Shown: positions 42,693 to 50,597 of the stretch, piece after piece
Layout: the number at the start of each line of letters is the position of its first letter
Numbering within the stretch: the stretch's first letter is position 1
Source of the DNA: Micromonospora sp. BL4
GTDB taxonomy: Bacteria; Actinomycetota; Actinomycetes; Mycobacteriales; Micromonosporaceae
Direction of reading: 5' to 3'
Assembly (NCBI RefSeq): GCF_003667505.1
Contig: NZ_RCVJ01000088.1
Span: 35,203-99,202 of the forward strand
Length of the DNA stretch: 64,000 nt
Notes under the pieces: generated by a model
The model's input: the letters and a program-made list of their open reading frames with translations, nothing else
The model's database searches: none
Told to the model about the DNA's origin: nothing
Program-made: the position numbers and the translations under genes

Positions 42693-43301
42693 ATGAATCA
42701 GACCCGCCCCAAGGTCAAGCGGTCCCGTGCTCTCGGCATCGCACTGACCCCGAAATGTGTGCGCTACTTCGAACGCCGCCCGTTCCCACCCGGGCAGCAC
42801 GGCAGGGCTCGCCGCACCACCAGCGACTACAAGGTCCGGTTGCTGGAGAAGCAGCGACTCAAGGCGCAGTACGACCTGCACGAGGGCCAACTGCGGCGCG
42901 CGTTCGACCGGGCTGTCCGGCGGCCGGGCAAGACCGGGGAGGAGCTGATCGTCGATCTTGAGTGCCGGCTGGACGCGCTGGTGCTGCGGGCTGGCTTCGC
43001 CCGCACCATCTACCAGGCCCGTCAGGTCGTCACCCACCAACACGTCACAGTCAACGGCCGCCGGCTGGACCGGCCGTCCGCGCGGCTGCAGCCCGGCGAC
43101 GTCATCGCCGTGGCGGAGCGCAGCCGGGGCAAGGCCCCGTTCGTCGTCGCGGCTGCTGGGGCGCACGCACCGGAGCGGCCCGCGCCGTACCTGGAGGTCA
43201 GCCTGACCGGCCTGACCGCTCGCCTGACCCGAGTCCCGCTGCGGCCGGAGGTTCCGGTGGTCTGTGACGAGCAACTCGTCGTCGAGTACTACTCACGCTG
43301 A
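42693..43301 (+). CDS. rpsD: 30S ribosomal protein S4, probable paralogue
   Basis: A 202-residue full-length S4. It starts NQTRPKVKRSRALGIALTPK as actinobacterial S4 does and keeps PPGQHGRARR, SDYKVRLLEKQRLKAQYD, the S4 RNA-binding domain (RLDALVLRAGFARTIYQARQ, VNGRRLDRPS) and the C-terminal end VVCDEQLVVEYYSR. S4 binds 16S rRNA early in 30S assembly. It stands alone, with no ribosomal or rpoA neighbours, and lies 15 bp from an iron box, so I infer an iron-regulated second copy. An AGGTGAAGG ribosome site precedes ATG 42693. Its end overlaps the convergent ROK gene by 13 bp. Confidence 0.9.
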   Translation: MNQTRPKVKRSRALGIALTPKCVRYFERRPFPPGQHGRARRTTSDYKVRLLEKQRLKAQYDLHEGQLRRAFDRAVRRPGKTGEELIVDLECRLDALVLRAGFARTIYQARQVVTHQHVTVNGRRLDRPSARLQPGDVIAVAERSRGKAPFVVAAAGAHAPERPAPYLEVSLTGLTARLTRVPLRPEVPVVCDEQLVVEYYSR

Positions 43302-44557
43302 GCGAGGGGTCGGCCGCCCGCGACCACCGCCGCGGGCTGCACCTCCGGTACGCGCGTTGACGCCTCCTGCGCGTCGCCGTCGAGCGGCGACGTCCCGGTC
43401 TCGCTGGCCGGAGGTTCGACGGCGGCGCCAGGGCTCCTCGACAACCCCGCGCCGGGGGAGTGGCCGAGCCGAGCGAGACCCGGGATGCCGTAGTGCTGGT
43501 CGAGCACCTGCATGGCAGCGCCCGCGGCGATCGCGTCCGCGCCCAGGCTCGACAGGGTCACGTCCGTGCTGAGCCAGTCCCTGCGCCGCGCGTCCGCCCG
43601 GACGGCCCGCTCGACCTCGGCGAGGTAGGTGTCACCGTGCCGCAGAAGATCCGCGCCCGCCAGCACCACGTGGGCGAGGTCGAGTGTCTGGAGCAGGTTG
43701 ACGACGCCGATCGCCAAGACTCGGGCCGCGCGGGGGATGTTCCCCGCGTCGGCGGCCTGGTTGTGGACGATCTCCAGGCATCCGTGGCGTCCGCAGACGC
43801 AGAGCGGCCCGTCCAGGTCGACGACCGTGTGGCCGAACTCTCCGGCATTGGTGTGTGCGCCGCGGTGTGCGCCACCGCCCAGCCAGAAGCCGCCACCGAT
43901 GCCCGATTCGACCATGATGAGGGCCGTGTCGCCGAACGTCGCGCCATGACGCCACGCCTCGGCCGTGATCCCCGCGGCGACGTCCTTGTCGAGATGCACC
44001 GGCAGGCCCAGGTACGCCTCGGTGATCTCGCGCAGTGGTACGTCGTGCCAGTGCCGCAGACCGTGCGCGTCACGGATGAGGCCGTGCTCGTGGTCCAACG
44101 GGCCGATCATGCCGAGCCCCACGCCGGTCAGCCGGCCGCGGACATCGTTGCCGCCGGTGATGGTGTCAATGCCCGACTTCAGGGTGCGCAGAAGCTGCTC
44201 GGGGGTGAAATCGCTGGGCAGCGGGCTGACCGTCGAGTGCCGCACGGTGCCGGCCAGGTCGACCAGGACCAACCGCAACGTGCGCCGGGCGACGTGGGCG
44301 CCGATGGCGTACCGGCTGTCGGGGACCAGTTCGTAGACCACCGCGGGCTTGCCGACGGCCGCGCGACGGACACCGGCGGAACGGATCAGACCGTCGGCGA
44401 CCAGACGGGCGATGACCTTGGAGACGGCCTGCGGCGTCAGGCCGGTGGCGTGGACGACGGTGGACCGTTCGAACGTCCGCGCGGTACGCCCCACCGCCAT
44501 GACGAGCCCCTGGTTGTAGCCGCGCAGGAACGTGACGTCGGCTGTGGTGCGTGTCAT
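43289..44557 (-). CDS. ROK family transcriptional regulator
   Basis: A 422-residue ROK protein. The N-terminal winged helix (STVVHATGLTPQAVSKVIARL) precedes the ROK domain with phosphate loop VLVDLAGTVRHS, ESGIGGGFWLG and the zinc motif CVCGRHGCLE. The C-terminal 60 residues are a disordered Pro/Ala-rich tail, longer than usual. It is divergent from an MFS exporter across 41 bp that contain a dyad, so it probably represses that gene and itself. The sugar ligand is unknown. The start is ATG 44557. Confidence 0.87.
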   Translation of the reverse strand: MTRTTADVTFLRGYNQGLVMAVGRTARTFERSTVVHATGLTPQAVSKVIARLVADGLIRSAGVRRAAVGKPAVVYELVPDSRYAIGAHVARRTLRLVLVDLAGTVRHSTVSPLPSDFTPEQLLRTLKSGIDTITGGNDVRGRLTGVGLGMIGPLDHEHGLIRDAHGLRHWHDVPLREITEAYLGLPVHLDKDVAAGITAEAWRHGATFGDTALIMVESGIGGGFWLGGGAHRGAHTNAGEFGHTVVDLDGPLCVCGRHGCLEIVHNQAADAGNIPRAARVLAIGVVNLLQTLDLAHVVLAGADLLRHGDTYLAEVERAVRADARRRDWLSTDVTLSSLGADAIAAGAAMQVLDQHYGIPGLARLGHSPGAGLSRSPGAAVEPPASETGTSPLDGDAQEASTRVPEVQPAAVVAGGRPLAQRE

Positions 44558-44573
44558 CCCACCACCATATTAC

Positions 44574-44586
44574 GCAACGCTGTTGC
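44574..44586. promoter_or_regulatory. ROK-type operator
   Basis: GCAAC-gct-GTTGC is a perfect 5-bp dyad with partly symmetric AT flanks, in the 41-bp gap between the ROK regulator and the MFS gene. Confidence 0.55.
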
Positions 44587-44598
44587 TAAATTCGCTCC

Positions 44599-45825
44599 GT
44601 GCATGGATTGAGCAGAGGTCGACGCCTGGCTGCGGTCGTCGCCCTGGCCCTGGGTGGCGTCGCGGTCGGCCTGACCGAGTTCGTGGCGATGGGCCTGCTG
44701 CCCGAGATCGCGCGCGGCCTCCTCCCGGACCAGTACGCCCAGTCGACGTCGGGCGCGGTGGCCCGGGCCGGCTGGATGATCACCGCGTACGCGCTCGGTG
44801 TGGTCGTGGGCGCGCCCCTGATCGCCGTCCTGAGCGCGCGCGTACCCCGCAAGAAGCTCGTGCTCGGGCTACTCGTCCTCTTCGTCGTCGGCACGATCGC
44901 GTCCGCGACCGCCCCGACGTTCGGCCTGGTGCTGGTGGCCCGGTTCGTCTCGGCGCTGCCGCACGGCGCGTACTTCGGCGCGGCCGGCCTGCTCGCGGCG
45001 GCCCTGATGGGTCCGGGTAAGGAGGCGCGCGGCTTCGCCACCGTGCTCAGCGGCCTGACCGTGGCCAACGTGGTGGGCGTACCGCTGATCACCCGGCTCG
45101 GGCAGGCGGCCGGCTGGCGCACCGCCTACCTGGTCATCGCCGGGGTCTTCCTGCTCACCCTGCTGGCGGTGCTGGCGGTCGTCCCGGAGGTCGCCGCGGC
45201 GGCGGACGGCTCGCCGGCCGCCGAACTGCGGGCGCTGCGGACCTCGCAGGTGTGGCTGGTCGCGGCCACCGGAGCGGTCGGCTTCGCCGGGTTCTTCGCG
45301 GTCGACTCCTACATCGCGCCGGTGACCACCGACGTCGCCGGCCTCTCGGCCGCGACGGTGCCGTGGGCGCTGGTGGCGGTGGGCCTCGGCATGACCGTCG
45401 GCAACGCCCTGGGCGGCTGGCTCGCGGACCGGGACCTGCGCCGGAGCATGATCATCGGCTTCGTCGCGATGATCGCGAGCATCGCCGTGTTCAGCCTTGT
45501 CGCGTCGACCCGCACCGGCCTGTTCGTGGGCGCGTTCCTGGTCGGCGCGACCAGCCTCTACCTGGGCCCGGTCCTGCAGGCGCGCCTGATCACCGCCGCA
45601 CCGGGAGCCCAGCTGATGGGCGCGGCGGTCAACCAGTCGGCCATGAACATCGCGAACAGCCTGGGCGCCGCGCTGGGCAGTGTCGCCATCGCCGCCGGGC
45701 TCGGCTACCTCGCGCCCGCCCGGGTGGGCCTGGCCCTAGCGGTCCTCGGACTGGTCCTGGCCGGCGTCAGCCTCGCCGCCGACCGTCGCTCACGCGATCC
45801 CGATCCGGTCGCCGTTCCGCTCTGA
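44599..45825 (+). CDS. MFS transporter, AraJ/CmlR-like exporter
   Basis: A 408-residue, 12-helix major facilitator. The N-terminal GLTEFVAMGLLPEIARGL is the AraJ/sugar-efflux/chloramphenicol-exporter pattern. Motif A appears as LSARVPRKKLVLGLL. It lacks the central long loop of DHA2 exporters. It probably exports a sugar or small drug. The start is GTG 44599. The divergent ROK regulator suggests a carbohydrate inducer. Confidence 0.85.
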   Translation: MHGLSRGRRLAAVVALALGGVAVGLTEFVAMGLLPEIARGLLPDQYAQSTSGAVARAGWMITAYALGVVVGAPLIAVLSARVPRKKLVLGLLVLFVVGTIASATAPTFGLVLVARFVSALPHGAYFGAAGLLAAALMGPGKEARGFATVLSGLTVANVVGVPLITRLGQAAGWRTAYLVIAGVFLLTLLAVLAVVPEVAAAADGSPAAELRALRTSQVWLVAATGAVGFAGFFAVDSYIAPVTTDVAGLSAATVPWALVAVGLGMTVGNALGGWLADRDLRRSMIIGFVAMIASIAVFSLVASTRTGLFVGAFLVGATSLYLGPVLQARLITAAPGAQLMGAAVNQSAMNIANSLGAALGSVAIAAGLGYLAPARVGLALAVLGLVLAGVSLAADRRSRDPDPVAVPL

Positions 45826-45872
45826 CCACCCGTGCGGACGCGTCCGGGTCAACGCGGCGGGAAACTGATCTC

Positions 45873-46703
45873 ATGTCCTCGACGATGCTGGTGGTCGGCC
45901 CGAAGCTCGCCCTGGCGCTGGTGGTCCTGACCCTCGTGGCGGCGGTCGTCGTGACCGTCGGGAAGCTGGGTCACGGTCGAGAGGTCATGGTCGCCGCCGT
46001 CCGTGCCGCGATCCAGTTGGGCGCCGTGTCGCTGCTCATCGCGGCCATCGTGTCGTCGCTCTGGGCCACGGCCGCGTTCGTGATCCTGATGTGCGCGGTG
46101 GCGGCGGGCACCTCCGGCCGGCGCATCACCGGTGGCCGGCAGGGGTGGTGGGCCGGCGTGCCGATCGTCGCGGGCAGCATGCTGGTGGTGCTGGGACTGC
46201 TGCTGGCGGGCCTGGTGCCGCCGCGTGGCATCGCGATCATTCCGGTCGCGGGGATCCTGATCGGCGGGGCGATGACCGCCACCTCGCTGGCCGGTCGCCG
46301 TGCGCTGGACGAGCTGACCAGCCGGCGCGGTGAGGTGGAGGCCGGCCTGGCCCTGGGCCTGCTGCCCCGGGACGCCGTGCTGCTGGTGTGCCGTCCGGCG
46401 GCCGGGCAGGCGCTGGTCCCGGCACTCGACCAGACACGGACGGTGGGCCTGGTGACCCTCCCGGGTGCGTTCGTCGGGGTGCTGCTCGGTGGGGCGAGCC
46501 CCCTCGCCGCCGGTGTGACGCAGTTGGTCGTGCTCGTCGGACTCCTCGCCGTCGAGGCCGTCGCTGTCGTCCTCACCGTCGAACTGGTCGCCCGTGGCCG
46601 GCTCCGACCCGCCGGATCGGGGCCGCGGCGACCCGGTCGGGCCCGGACCCGCGGCACGCCGTGGTTGGCCCGGGGACCCGCGGCCCGCCGGGAGCAGCCC
46701 TGA
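45873..46703 (+). CDS. FetB/UPF0014-like ABC permease, no ATPase partner
   Basis: A 276-residue membrane protein of the UPF0014/FetB family, with about seven helices and conserved blocks AVRAAIQLGAVSLLIA, GGAMTATSLAGRRALDEL and the loop VGLVTLPGAFVGVLLGG. FetB works with the ATPase FetA in iron export and oxidative-stress resistance in E. coli. Here no ATPase lies beside it, and the Arg-rich C-terminal tail of about 35 residues is unusual. ATG 45873 starts 48 bp after the MFS stop. Its energy source is therefore uncertain. Confidence 0.75.
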   Translation: MSSTMLVVGPKLALALVVLTLVAAVVVTVGKLGHGREVMVAAVRAAIQLGAVSLLIAAIVSSLWATAAFVILMCAVAAGTSGRRITGGRQGWWAGVPIVAGSMLVVLGLLLAGLVPPRGIAIIPVAGILIGGAMTATSLAGRRALDELTSRRGEVEAGLALGLLPRDAVLLVCRPAAGQALVPALDQTRTVGLVTLPGAFVGVLLGGASPLAAGVTQLVVLVGLLAVEAVAVVLTVELVARGRLRPAGSGPRRPGRARTRGTPWLARGPAARREQP

Positions 46704-46715
46704 CCGGTCCCCGTC

Positions 46716-47303
46716 TCAGTCGGCCCGCGGTGCGCTCAGCCGTAGCTGCCACCGTGCCCCGTGACCGGTGAGCCGGACCATCGCCAACGGCTCGACATCC
46801 AGCTGCCGGAACGTCGCCAACGGCAGGTCGAGGGCGTGAACGACCGCGACCCGGATCACGATCGGATGGGTGACGGCGATGATCCGCTCGCCGCGCCCCC
46901 GCTGCGCGTCCAGCCAGCGGCCGACCCGGTCCCGGAGTGCCACGATCGACTCGCCCCCGTGCGGCGCCGCGTCCACCTCGGACAGCCATGCTTGCAGCGC
47001 CCGAGGCTGTTCGGCGCCGACCGCCTCCAGCGACCGCCCGGTCCAGTGGCCGTGGTCGCAGTCGGCCAGCGCCGCCTCGGCGCTCGGCGTCAGCCCGAGG
47101 GCGTACGCGGTCTCGATGGCCGCCGGCGCGGGACTGGACAGGCAGACCGTGTTGCCGCCCCGCCGGTCCCGCCCGGCGGAGGCCCGGGCGAGGGCGGCGC
47201 GTCGACCACCCTCGTCCAGGCTCTCGTTTCCCCCGCCGAACGTCGCCCGCCGCAGCGCGGCCGTGTGCCCGTGCGCGACCAGCCGCAGGCGGGTGGTGCT
47301 CAC
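46716..47303 (-). CDS. histidine-phosphatase-fold protein of the cbt cluster
   Basis: A 195-residue histidine phosphatase superfamily protein. The usual RHG catalytic motif reads AHG (RLRLVAHGHTAA), so the phosphate-binding Arg is replaced, while the second His is kept in VTHPIVIRV. The GHWTGRSLEAV block is intact. GTG 47303 overlaps the cbtA stop by 4 bp (GTGA), so it is the third gene of a B12-riboswitch operon. A CobC-like role in cobalamin assembly is possible, but the missing Arg argues for a divergent activity. Confidence 0.8.
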   Translation of the reverse strand: MSTTRLRLVAHGHTAALRRATFGGGNESLDEGGRRAALARASAGRDRRGGNTVCLSSPAPAAIETAYALGLTPSAEAALADCDHGHWTGRSLEAVGAEQPRALQAWLSEVDAAPHGGESIVALRDRVGRWLDAQRGRGERIIAVTHPIVIRVAVVHALDLPLATFRQLDVEPLAMVRLTGHGARWQLRLSAPRAD

Positions 47304-48070
47304 GTGCTCGGGGCTGCGATGGCGGCCCTGCGGCGCCCGTCCTGGTTCATCAGGGCCGCGAACAGCAGCCCGATCCCCGTCCAGAGCACCACCTGGGTGC
47401 CGAGCGAGGCGAGCCGGAAGTCCCACAGCAAAGTCGCGGGAAAGTCGTCCGGGACCTCCTGGAAGGACGGCAGCACCACGTAGGCCACACCGGTCACCAG
47501 CAGGAACCCGCCGACGGCGGCCCCGGCGCGGAGCCACAGTGGCGCCGCGCCGCCGACCGACCGGTAACCCAGCGAGCCGGCCCAGACCGCCACCAGGCCG
47601 AGCGCCACCATCAGCAGGTAGGTGCCGGTGCGCTGGTCGATGGTGGCCGGGTCGCCGACCGCCGGTGGATTCGCCGGGTACTTGACGAACGGCACGATCA
47701 CCACACCGAGCAGCGCGGCGCCGGCCAGCAGCAGACCCGACCGGCCGTCGTCGTACGCCCGCCGCCGACGGCAGAGCAGAACGTACGCGGTGGCTAGCAG
47801 GCCACCCATCGCCGCGCCGAACAGGCTGGTGGCCAGGAACAGGCCGCCACGCTGCCCGTCCCTGCTGACCAGCGCGTCATCGTGATGGTGCCCACCGGCG
47901 GTGGGATCGGCGTGTGCCGCCGCGTCCTCGATCGCGATGGCCGCGTCGACGTGCGGTTCGCCGGCCACATAGGCGAACGTTCCGGCGAGCAGGCCGGCGA
48001 CCAGGCCGGCGAGCAGCCCGCGGACGAGAACGGTGACGAACCGTGGTGCGGTGGTGGTGGTCAGTGGCAC
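47300..48070 (-). CDS. cbtA: CbtA family cobalt transporter subunit
   Basis: A 256-residue membrane protein of the CbtA family, a predicted cobalt importer subunit found under B12 riboswitches. The first helix (LVRGLLAGLVAGLLAGTFAY) is followed by a loop with a His-rich segment (GGHHHDDA) and the GLFLATSLFGAAMGGLLATA helix. PFVKYPANPPAVGD is a conserved family motif, and further helices reach the C-terminus. GTG 48070 overlaps the cbtB stop by 10 bp. The family role in cobalt uptake is a prediction from comparative genomics. Confidence 0.87.
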   Translation of the reverse strand: MPLTTTTAPRFVTVLVRGLLAGLVAGLLAGTFAYVAGEPHVDAAIAIEDAAAHADPTAGGHHHDDALVSRDGQRGGLFLATSLFGAAMGGLLATAYVLLCRRRRAYDDGRSGLLLAGAALLGVVIVPFVKYPANPPAVGDPATIDQRTGTYLLMVALGLVAVWAGSLGYRSVGGAAPLWLRAGAAVGGFLLVTGVAYVVLPSFQEVPDDFPATLLWDFRLASLGTQVVLWTGIGLLFAALMNQDGRRRAAIAAPST

Positions 48071-48264
48071 GGGACACCCAGCAGGTGCCGACCGTCGTGC
48101 ATCAGCTCGTGCAGGTACATCCCGCTGCGGGAGACCGCCCCCTGGTCGAAGGCGACAAGATAGGCCAGCAGGAGAAGCACGGCGACGGTGGCCAGGGCCG
48201 TCCACAGCAGACGGACGTTGCCCGCGGGCTGCACCAACGGCTGGCTGGACGTGGAGCTGGACAT
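48061..48264 (-). CDS. cbtB: CbtB family cobalt transporter subunit
   Basis: A 67-residue single-helix protein. The helix (LLWTALATVAVLLLLAYLVAF) is followed by a C-terminal cobalt-binding-like tail with His residues (YLHELMHDGRHLLGVPCH), the mark of CbtB. It is the first gene of the riboswitch-controlled operon. GAGGAGG lies about ten bases before ATG 48264, just after the riboswitch expression-platform hairpin. Confidence 0.88.
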   Translation of the reverse strand: MSSSTSSQPLVQPAGNVRLLWTALATVAVLLLLAYLVAFDQGAVSRSGMYLHELMHDGRHLLGVPCH

Positions 48265-48410
48265 GATACGCAAACCTCCTCGGGGATGACGCGTCCCCAT
48301 CGCAAGGCTGCGGACAACCGAGTGTCCTGGCTCGCGGACCCCGTGGGGACCGCTCACAGTGGCGCGACCGCGCCGGATTCACACCGGCTTCCCTCGCGTC
48401 GCCGCAGATA
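48265..48410 (-). ncRNA. cobalamin (B12) riboswitch
   Basis: On the minus strand the conserved B12 core is clear: GGGAAGCCGGTGTGAATCC (about 48375-48393), then GCCACTGTGA (48354-48363) and CCAGGACAC (about 48322-48330). A P1 stem pairs CTGCGG (about 48402-48407) with CCGCAG (48308-48313). The expression platform is a GGGGA/TCCCC hairpin (48282-48298) directly before the AGGAGG of cbtB, so B12 probably blocks translation. Ends are approximate. Confidence 0.9.
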
Positions 48411-48606
48411 GTGGATCGACGGTATCGGCGCCGATCCGGCCGGTCAACCGCGCCCTCTGTGACGCACGGCATCGAGTGAGTCGTGGCGACCGCCGGCCGC
48501 GCACCGACCCAGGTCATGCCACGAGTGTGAAAATTTCGGTCCGCGTGCCGATGCCTTCGGAAAGCAGGACCCCATGAGGGGTTCCATTCGGGATGCGGCA
48601 AAGGCC

Positions 48607-48635
48607 TTGACCAGTATGGAAACAACTCGTAACGT
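48607..48635 (+). promoter_or_regulatory. promoter of the lacI-family gene
   Basis: TTGACC (48607-48612) and TAACGT (48630-48635) are separated by exactly 17 bp. The start of transcription would be about 100 bases before the GTG. Confidence 0.5.
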
Positions 48636-48669
48636 CCCGGCCATCGATCGGCATTATCGGTCAGGCATC

Positions 48670-48687
48670 GAAAGTTCCGGAGCTTCC
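48670..48687. promoter_or_regulatory. LacI-family operator candidate (autoregulatory)
   Basis: An imperfect dyad centred on TCCGGA (GAAAGTTCCGGAGCTTCC) lies just downstream of the predicted promoter and 58 bp before the lacI start, a usual place for autorepression. Confidence 0.45.
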
Positions 48688-48744
48688 ACCCATCGTCATG
48701 CGCCGTGACGCCGAGGGCGCGATCACCAGTCAGGGAGGCCGGAC

Positions 48745-49767
48745 GTGGGCTCCGACATCGGACGAAACGTCACCATCGCGATGATCGCGCGGCTGGCCGG
48801 TGTCTCCGTACCCACGGTGTCCCGGGTCATCAACGGCCGCTCCGACGTCGCACCGCAGACCCGGGAACGGGTCGAGGAACTGCTGACCCGGCACGGCTAC
48901 CGTCGTCGCTCGTCGCCGAAGCGGACCGACGCCGCCCTGATCGACCTGGTCTTCAACGACCTCGACAGCCCATGGGCGGTGGAGATCATCCGCGGCGTCG
49001 AGGACGTCGCCCTGAGCAGCGGCGTCGGCACCGTCGTCTCGGCCATCCACTGGCGCATCTCCTCGGCCAAACAGTGGCTCGACAACATGCGCACCCGCTC
49101 CACCGACGGGGTCATCTTCGTGACCTCGATGGTGAATCCGCCGCTCCAGGCCGAGCTGAGCCGGCTCCACCTGCCGGTGGTCATCGTCGATCCCGCCGGC
49201 GTGGACCCACAGGCGGCGCCCACCATCGGCGCCACCAACTGGGCGGGCAGCCTGAGCGCCAACCAGTACCTGCTCGGCCTCGGCCACCGACGCATCGGCT
49301 TCATCGCCGGCCCACCGCACCTGATGTGCAGCCGGGCCCGGTTGGACGGCTACCGCGCCGCCCTCGCCGCCGCCGGCATCGCCCTCGACGACGCCCTGAT
49401 CCGCCCCGGCAACTTCTACCACGAGGCCGGCTACACCGCCGGTACGCAGCTGCTGTCCCTGCCCGACCCGCCCACCGCCATCTTCGCCGCCAGCGACCAG
49501 ATGGCGCTCGGCGTCTACGAGGCGGTCCGCAAACGTGGCCTGCGGGTGCCCGGCGACGTCAGCGTGGTCGGCTTCGACGATCTGCCCGAGGTCCAGTGGT
49601 GCTCCCCGCCGCTGACCACGGTTCGCCAACCTCTGGCCAAGATGGGCATGCTGGCCGCGCGTACCGTGCTGCGCCTCGCCGCCGGCGAGACGATCGAGAG
49701 CCCGCGCGTCGAACTCGCCACCGACCTCATCGAACGCGACAGCGCCGCCGCGCCCCGGCACCGCTGA
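48745..49767 (+). CDS. LacI family transcriptional regulator
   Basis: A 340-residue LacI/GalR regulator. The helix-turn-helix is TIAMIARLAGVSVPTVSRVINGRSDV (about 9-34), followed by the hinge and a periplasmic-binding-like effector domain ending with the usual VVGFDDLPEVQWCSPPLTTVRQ segment. The start is GTG 48745 with AGGGAGG at 48732-48738. Likely targets are sugar-use genes; nearby candidates are the arabinofuranosidase-like gene at 52.3 kb and GH81, but only its own operator is visible here. Confidence 0.87.
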   Translation: MGSDIGRNVTIAMIARLAGVSVPTVSRVINGRSDVAPQTRERVEELLTRHGYRRRSSPKRTDAALIDLVFNDLDSPWAVEIIRGVEDVALSSGVGTVVSAIHWRISSAKQWLDNMRTRSTDGVIFVTSMVNPPLQAELSRLHLPVVIVDPAGVDPQAAPTIGATNWAGSLSANQYLLGLGHRRIGFIAGPPHLMCSRARLDGYRAALAAAGIALDDALIRPGNFYHEAGYTAGTQLLSLPDPPTAIFAASDQMALGVYEAVRKRGLRVPGDVSVVGFDDLPEVQWCSPPLTTVRQPLAKMGMLAARTVLRLAAGETIESPRVELATDLIERDSAAAPRHR

Positions 49768-49836
49768 CGCGGACAACGGCTCGCAGCCGCCGCGTCCGAG
49801 TGGGCCGGGACACCTGTCGTCGTCAGCAGATCGTCA

Positions 49837-50547
49837 TCAGCCGGTCCGGAGAGCGTCGTCGACGCCGGTCTCGCGGCGGCCGAGATGGGCCGGGTCACGG
49901 CCGGAGAGCAGGTCCAGGGCGGCCTTCAGGCAGGCACCGTACTCGCGGGTGGAGCTGACCCGCCACGGCCGGGCGTACCGCTTCATGGTCTCGTCGCCGA
50001 CGCCGTTGGCGTCGATGCCGAGGCGCCGGCACAGAGCCACGGCGCGGGGCAGGTGGAAGGCCTGGGTCACCACGGTCGCGCGTTTCACCCCGAAGATCCG
50101 CTCCGCCCGTGCACACGAGTCGTACGTGTCGAAGCCGGCGTGGTCCAGCACCACCTGCTGCGCCGGCACGCCCCGGTCGACCAGCCAGCGCATCATCGCC
50201 GCGGGTTCGTTGTAGTCGGCGTTCATGTTGTCGCCGGACACCAGGATCGCCCGGACCCTGCCGGCGTCGAACAGCCGCCGGGCGATCTCCAGCCGGGCGG
50301 CGAGGAACGCGGACGGCTCGCCGTCCGCGTCCACCTTCGTGCCCAGGACCAGGGCGATCGGCGCGTCCGGCACACCGGCCTCGCTGTAGATGTGGCCGTC
50401 CGCGTCACCGCGAACCCACGCCACGCTGGCCAGGGTCCCGCCGATCAGGAGCACCACACCGGCGACCAGCGCGAGGAGGATGCCGCGGCGTACGGCCCTC
50501 CTGCGCTTCCCGTACCACCGTCGGACCGCACCGATTCGTCCCCGCAT
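49837..50547 (-). CDS. SanA/YdcF-like DUF218 protein
   Basis: A 236-residue membrane-anchored protein. One N-terminal helix (RGILLALVAGVVLLIGGTLASV) precedes a DUF218 domain with ALVLGTKVDADGEPSAFLAARLE, ILVSGDN and TQAFHLPRAVALCRRLGI, the ElyC/SanA/YdcF pattern. E. coli SanA affects envelope barrier function and vancomycin sensitivity; its reaction is unknown. It lies 50 bp after the serine hydrolase gene on the same strand, so both may act on the cell envelope. Confidence 0.83.
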   Translation of the reverse strand: MRGRIGAVRRWYGKRRRAVRRGILLALVAGVVLLIGGTLASVAWVRGDADGHIYSEAGVPDAPIALVLGTKVDADGEPSAFLAARLEIARRLFDAGRVRAILVSGDNMNADYNEPAAMMRWLVDRGVPAQQVVLDHAGFDTYDSCARAERIFGVKRATVVTQAFHLPRAVALCRRLGIDANGVGDETMKRYARPWRVSSTREYGACLKAALDLLSGRDPAHLGRRETGVDDALRTG

Positions 50548-50597
50548 GCGGCGAGATTATCCCCGGTCGGCCGGCCCGCCGCTGTGGCGGGCGGCCC

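Larger units (their letters stand above)
48411..48744. other. intergenic region between riboswitch and lacI gene
   Basis: No gene seen. It holds the riboswitch 5' side, then a relatively AT-rich stretch with the lacI promoter and a LacI-type dyad, which are listed separately. Confidence 0.5.

Noticed and set aside
42693..43301. Zur-controlled (zinc) ribosomal paralogue
   Set aside because: The intergenic site matches the iron (IdeR/DmdR) consensus, not the TGAAAATnATTTTCA-type Zur box.
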